NCBI GenBank assembly: GCA_017881985.1
Contig: JADGQH010000141.1
Location: forward strand, 1-8,196
Source of the DNA: Chloroflexota bacterium
GTDB taxonomy: Bacteria; Chloroflexota; Limnocylindria; Limnocylindrales; CSP1-4
DNA length: 8,196 nt
Direction: 5' to 3'
Made by a program: the position numbers and the translations under genes. The notes under the pieces are model-generated. The model searched no databases and was not told the DNA's origin. It worked only from the letters and a program-made list of their open reading frames with translations. Positions 5,081-8,196 of the stretch are shown here, piece after piece. Every line of letters starts with the position of its first letter. The first letter of the stretch is position 1.

Positions 5081-6406
5081 ATGGCGTCACCGAGTCGCAG
5101 CCTCCTGCGCCACCCCGACTTCCTGAAGCTGTGGACCGGCGAGACCGTCTCGGTCTTCGGGACCGCGATCACGCAGCTCGCATTGCCGATCATCGCGGCG
5201 ACCACGCTCCGGGTCAGTCCCTTCGAGTTCGGCCTGCTGACGACGATCGAGTTCCTGCCGTTCATCCTGCTGAGCCTGCCCGCCGGCGTCTGGGTGGACC
5301 GACTGCGCCGTCGCCCGATCCTGATCGCCGCCGACCTCGGACGGGCCGCCGCAATCGGCTCGATCCCGCTCGCATTCGCGCTCAACGGGCTGACCATCTG
5401 GCAGCTCTACGCCGTCGGCTTCCTGAACGGGTGCCTGACGGTGTTCTTCGATGTTGCCTACCAGAGCTACCTCCCGTCGATCGTGGAGCGCGACCAGCTC
5501 GTCGAGGGGAACTCGAAGCTCGAGATCACCCGGTCCGCCTCGCAGATCGTGGGCCCCGGGATGGCTGGCGTGCTCATCGGCCTGCTGCGGGCGCCGTTCG
5601 CGATGACGATCGACGCGGCCAGCTACGTCTGGTCGGCGGTCTTCGTCTTCCTCATCCGGCGCCCCGAGCCGCCGATTGCGCCCCATGACGAGGCGGTCCA
5701 TGGACCGAAGCCGTCGATGCGCGCCGAGATCGCGGTCGGGCTGCGGTACGTGACCGGTCACCGCTGGCTGCGCTCGATCGCCGCGACGACCGGGACCTCG
5801 AACTTCTTCGGGAACATGTTCTTCGCGATCCTGATCCTCTATCTCGCCGGAGAGCGCGGCCTGGCGCCCGAAGCGATCGGTTTCGCCTTCTCCATCGGAT
5901 CGCTGGGCGTGCTCGTCGCCGCGCTCACGACGAGCCGGCTGACCGCCCGGGTCGGCGTCGGCCGGATGCTCGTCCTGTCGTCGATCGGCTTCAGCCTGCA
6001 GGGAATCCCGGTGGCGTTCGCGCCGGACGGGCTGATCTTCCCCGGCGTGGCGCTCTTCGTCTTCCTGGGCGGGTTCTTCGGCGTCGCGTGGAACATCAAC
6101 CAGGTATCGCTGCGCCAGGCCATCACCCCGCCGCGGATGCAGGGCAGGATGAACGCGACCATGCGGTTCATCGTCTGGGGAACGATTCCGCTCGGTTCGA
6201 TCGCGGGTGGCGCGCTCGGCAGCCTCATCGGCCTGCACGCGACCATCGTGGTGGGCGCCGTCGGCGGTCTGATCGGGTTCGTGCCCGTCGCTCTGTCGTC
6301 CGTGCGGTCGATCGTGACGATGCCGGAGCTAGTCGAGGACGACGCGGACGCCGCCGATTCCGGGGGCGGGCCCGGCGGCCCCGCCGGTGGCGTGGCCCCT
6401 GCCTGA
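5081..6406 (+). CDS. MFS permease, MFS_3/EntS-like exporter type
   Basis: This 441-residue inner-membrane protein appears to have 12 hydrophobic segments. The N-terminal RHPDFLKLWTGETVSVFGTA (10-29) is typical of the MFS_3 group, whose best-known member EntS exports enterobactin; other relatives are drug exporters. The motif A loop between helices 2 and 3 is seen as LPAGVWVDRLRRRP (66-79). AYQSYLPSIVERDQLVEGNS (126-145) and the following SASQIVGPGMAG are also characteristic of this group. A hydrophilic central loop (about 193-228) separates the two halves. The C-terminus (about 416-441) is acidic then Gly/Pro/Ala-rich and probably cytoplasmic. The gene lies between hutU and ftcD but is encoded on the opposite strand. 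That makes a role in histidine or urocanate uptake unproven; the family suggests efflux. Its stop is 2 bp from the hutU stop. The ATG was chosen from the family N-terminus. Confidence 0.88.
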   Translation: MASPSRSLLRHPDFLKLWTGETVSVFGTAITQLALPIIAATTLRVSPFEFGLLTTIEFLPFILLSLPAGVWVDRLRRRPILIAADLGRAAAIGSIPLAFALNGLTIWQLYAVGFLNGCLTVFFDVAYQSYLPSIVERDQLVEGNSKLEITRSASQIVGPGMAGVLIGLLRAPFAMTIDAASYVWSAVFVFLIRRPEPPIAPHDEAVHGPKPSMRAEIAVGLRYVTGHRWLRSIAATTGTSNFFGNMFFAILILYLAGERGLAPEAIGFAFSIGSLGVLVAALTTSRLTARVGVGRMLVLSSIGFSLQGIPVAFAPDGLIFPGVALFVFLGGFFGVAWNINQVSLRQAITPPRMQGRMNATMRFIVWGTIPLGSIAGGALGSLIGLHATIVVGAVGGLIGFVPVALSSVRSIVTMPELVEDDADAADSGGGPGGPAGGVAPA

Positions 6407-6408
6407 CG

Positions 6409-8103
6409 TCAGTCCTGCAGCATCGGGATGTGTACGCGGCGCTCCCGCGCAACCTCGATCGCGCGCTCGTAGCCGGCGTCGACGTGCCGGATCACGCCCA
6501 TCCCCGGGTCGCTGGTCAGGACCCGCTCCAGCTTCTGCGCCGCGAGGTCCGTCCCGTCCGCGACGACCACCATCCCGGCGTGCTGGCTATAGCCGATCCC
6601 GACGCCGCCACCGTGGTGAATGCTGACCCACGTCGCGCCCGCCGCGGTGTTCACGAGGGCGTTGAGGAGCGGCCAGTCCGCGACGGCGTCCGTCCCGTCC
6701 CGCATCCCTTCGGTCTCGCGGTTGGGCGACGCCACCGACCCCGAGTCCAGGTGGTCGCGGCCGATCACGATGGGCGCCTGCACCTCGCCTCGCCGCACGA
6801 GCTCGTTGAAGGCCAGCCCTGCCTTCGCGCGCTCTCCGTAGCCGAGCCAGCAGATTCGGGCCGGCAGCCCCTGGAACGGGACCTTCGCCTGCGCCATCTC
6901 GATCCAGCGGCGGAGGCCGTGGTCGTCCGGGAACAGGCGGAGGATCTCGGCGTCGGTCCGCAGGATGTCGGCCGGGTCGCCGGAGAGGGCCACCCAGCGG
7001 AACGGCCCGCGACCCTCGCAGAACTGGGGCCGGATGAAGAGCGGCACGAACCCCTCGAAGTCGAACGCGTTGGCGACGCCGGCGGCCTGGGCCTGCGCCC
7101 GGATGTTGTTGCCGTAGTCGAAGACGACCGAGCCGGCCTCCTGCATCGCGAGCATCGCGCGGACGTGGGCGGCCATGCCGGCCATCGAGCGCCGTTCGTA
7201 CACGTCAGGCTGGGCCTGGCGCAGGGCGACCGCGTCGGCAAGCGCAATCTCCGGCGGGACGTAGCCGCCGAGCGCGTCGTGCGCCGAGGTCTGGTCCGTC
7301 ACCGCGTCAAAACGTTCGCCGCGACGCACGAACTCCGGATGCGTCTCCGCGGCGTTACCGACGAGCGCGATGCTGAGCGGCTCCCCGGCGACTGCCGCCG
7401 CGCGCGCCCACGCGAGCGCCTCGTCCGGGTCGTGCGTGAGCCGGTCCACGTACCCGATCTCGTGCCGGCGGCGGGCCCGCGCCTCGTCCACCTCGACGCA
7501 GATGACAACGCCGCCGTTCATCGTCACGGCCAGCGGCTGCGCGCCGCCCATTCCGCCGAGTCCCGCGGTCAGGACGACGCGGCCGCGCAGCGTCCCCCCG
7601 AAGTGCTGCCGGGCCAACTCGGCGAACGTCTCGTACGTTCCCTGGAGGATCCCCTGCGTCCCGATGTAGATCCACGAGCCGGCCGTCATCTGGCCGTACA
7701 TCATCAGGCCCGCCCGTTCCAGCTCGCGGAAGTGCTCCCAGGTCGCCCACTTCCCCACGAGGTTCGAGTTCGCGATCAGGACCCGCGGCGCCCAGGGGTG
7801 CGTCCGGAAGACGCCGACCGGCTTGCCGGATTGCACGAGGAGCGTCTCGTCGTCGGCGAGCGCCCGGAGCTCGCGGACGATCGCATCGAACGCCTCCCAG
7901 GAGCGCGCCGCGCGGCCGGTCCCGCCGTAGACGACGAGCGCATCCGGGTTCTCGGCCACCTCCGGGTCCAGGTTGTTCATGAGCATCCGGAGGACCGCCT
8001 CCTGCTGCCAACCGCGACACGAGAGCTCGGTTCCGCGCGGTGCGCGGACGGGTCGGGCGCCGGGAAGGGGCGGGGCGCCGGTGGCGCCGGGGATCGTCGT
8101 CAT
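6409..8103 (-). CDS. hutU: urocanate hydratase (urocanase)
   Basis: This 564-residue protein converts urocanate to 4-imidazolone-5-propionate, the second step of histidine degradation. It uses tightly bound NAD+ as an electrophile. The length matches the family (about 555-570). Motifs include YGGTGRAARSWEAF (59-72), LLVQSGKPVGVFRTHPWAPR (88-107) and NSNLVGKWATWEHF (112-125). These are followed by MYGQMTAGSWIYIGTQGILQ (135-154), the nucleotide-binding TAGLGGMGGAQP (179-190), and FDYGNNIRAQA (328-338). C418 in ARICWLGYGER corresponds to the essential cysteine known from Pseudomonas putida urocanase (Cys410). The C-terminal IHHGGGVGIGYSQHAG (495-510) is conserved. ATG 8103 has the best promoter in the window directly upstream. 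The gene converges on the MFS gene with only 2 bp between the stops. It is separated from ftcD-hutI by that MFS gene, so it must be transcribed independently of them. Confidence 0.97.
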   Translation of the reverse strand: MTTIPGATGAPPLPGARPVRAPRGTELSCRGWQQEAVLRMLMNNLDPEVAENPDALVVYGGTGRAARSWEAFDAIVRELRALADDETLLVQSGKPVGVFRTHPWAPRVLIANSNLVGKWATWEHFRELERAGLMMYGQMTAGSWIYIGTQGILQGTYETFAELARQHFGGTLRGRVVLTAGLGGMGGAQPLAVTMNGGVVICVEVDEARARRRHEIGYVDRLTHDPDEALAWARAAAVAGEPLSIALVGNAAETHPEFVRRGERFDAVTDQTSAHDALGGYVPPEIALADAVALRQAQPDVYERRSMAGMAAHVRAMLAMQEAGSVVFDYGNNIRAQAQAAGVANAFDFEGFVPLFIRPQFCEGRGPFRWVALSGDPADILRTDAEILRLFPDDHGLRRWIEMAQAKVPFQGLPARICWLGYGERAKAGLAFNELVRRGEVQAPIVIGRDHLDSGSVASPNRETEGMRDGTDAVADWPLLNALVNTAAGATWVSIHHGGGVGIGYSQHAGMVVVADGTDLAAQKLERVLTSDPGMGVIRHVDAGYERAIEVARERRVHIPMLQD

Positions 8104-8138
8104 GCCGACAGTGTCGCGCGACGGCCGGTCGGTGTCAC
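8104..8138 (-). promoter_or_regulatory. promoter of hutU, leaderless start
   Basis: On the - strand GTGACA (8138-8133, 5 of 6 to TTGACA) is followed by a 17-bp spacer. GACACT (8115-8110) comes next, then six bases (GTCGGC) and the ATG. This is the only start in the window with both a good -35 and the right spacing. The mRNA would begin at or next to the start codon. No Shine-Dalgarno sequence is present. The -35 overlaps the stop codon of the possible upstream gene (8135-8137). Confidence 0.6.
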
Positions 8139-8196
8139 GCAGAGAGGCGCGGTTGCCACGGCGGGTCGAGCGCGGTCGCCAGGTTCGTGTCGCGCC
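8135..8196 (-). CDS. possible C-terminal end of an unidentified gene upstream of hutU (partial)
   Basis: On the - strand the frame starting at 8194 reads 19 codons to a TGA at 8137-8135, ending in the residues LDPPWQPRLSA. Seventeen of the 19 third positions are G or C, clearly better than the other frames I checked here, which suggests coding. It would end 31 bp upstream of hutU on the same strand. The residues match no family I recognise, including the end of HutH. The stretch is too short to exclude non-coding sequence. Confidence 0.35.
   Translation of the reverse strand, partial: RDTNLATALDPPWQPRLSA

Noticed and set aside
6404..6411. TGACGTCA as a protein-binding operator
   Set aside because: The palindrome is fully explained by two opposing TGA stops 2 bp apart, and it is not in a promoter.

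Overview
The window is GC-rich bacterial DNA (by eye roughly 70% GC, with a strong preference for G or C at third codon positions). It suggests a high-GC lineage such as Chloroflexota or Actinomycetota. I lean to Chloroflexota (Limnocylindria-like) from the mix of families and the apparent scarcity of Shine-Dalgarno sequences, but the sequence does not prove a taxon. No mobile element, CRISPR array, rRNA or tRNA was found. It looks like ordinary chromosome.

Layout. (1) 1-130, + strand: the last 42 codons of a gene that reads as the C-terminus of arginyl-tRNA synthetase (argS). (2) 131-221: a convergent gap with two GC-rich inverted repeats. (3) 222-1604, - strand: a secreted lipoprotein with an HEFTH zinc-peptidase motif. 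(4) 1605-1953: a 349-bp divergent gap with start-proximal promoter elements for both flanking genes and, unexpectedly, a perfect 12-bp stem-loop followed by a pyrimidine/T tract. (5) 1954-2628, + strand: a small metallo-beta-lactamase-fold protein of the UlaG-like type whose usual metal-binding motif is degenerate. (6) 2662-4949, - strand: a two-gene operon ftcD-hutI joined by a 4-bp GTGA overlap. (7) 5081-6406, + strand: an MFS permease of the MFS_3/EntS-like type. (8) 6409-8103, - strand: hutU. (9) 8135-8196, - strand: a possible C-terminal fragment of another gene upstream of hutU.

How the genes work together. HutU (urocanate to imidazolonepropionate), HutI (imidazolonepropionate to N-formimino-glutamate) and FtcD (formimino group to tetrahydrofolate, releasing glutamate) are three consecutive steps of histidine degradation by the formiminotransferase branch. 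The first enzyme, HutH, and the formimino-THF cyclodeaminase are not visible here. The hut genes are split by the MFS gene, which runs the opposite way and ends 2 bp from the hutU stop.

The most notable pattern is regulatory. Four of the five genes with a visible independent start have a -10-like hexamer (NAnnnT) ending exactly 6 nt before the start codon, and the fifth has one ending 8 nt before. None has a recognisable Shine-Dalgarno sequence. This is what leaderless mRNAs would look like. The best case is hutU, with GTGACA, 17 bp, GACACT, 6 bp, then ATG. No clearly new biological system was found. The degenerate MBL protein and the orphan terminator-like stem-loop are the parts least explained by known function.
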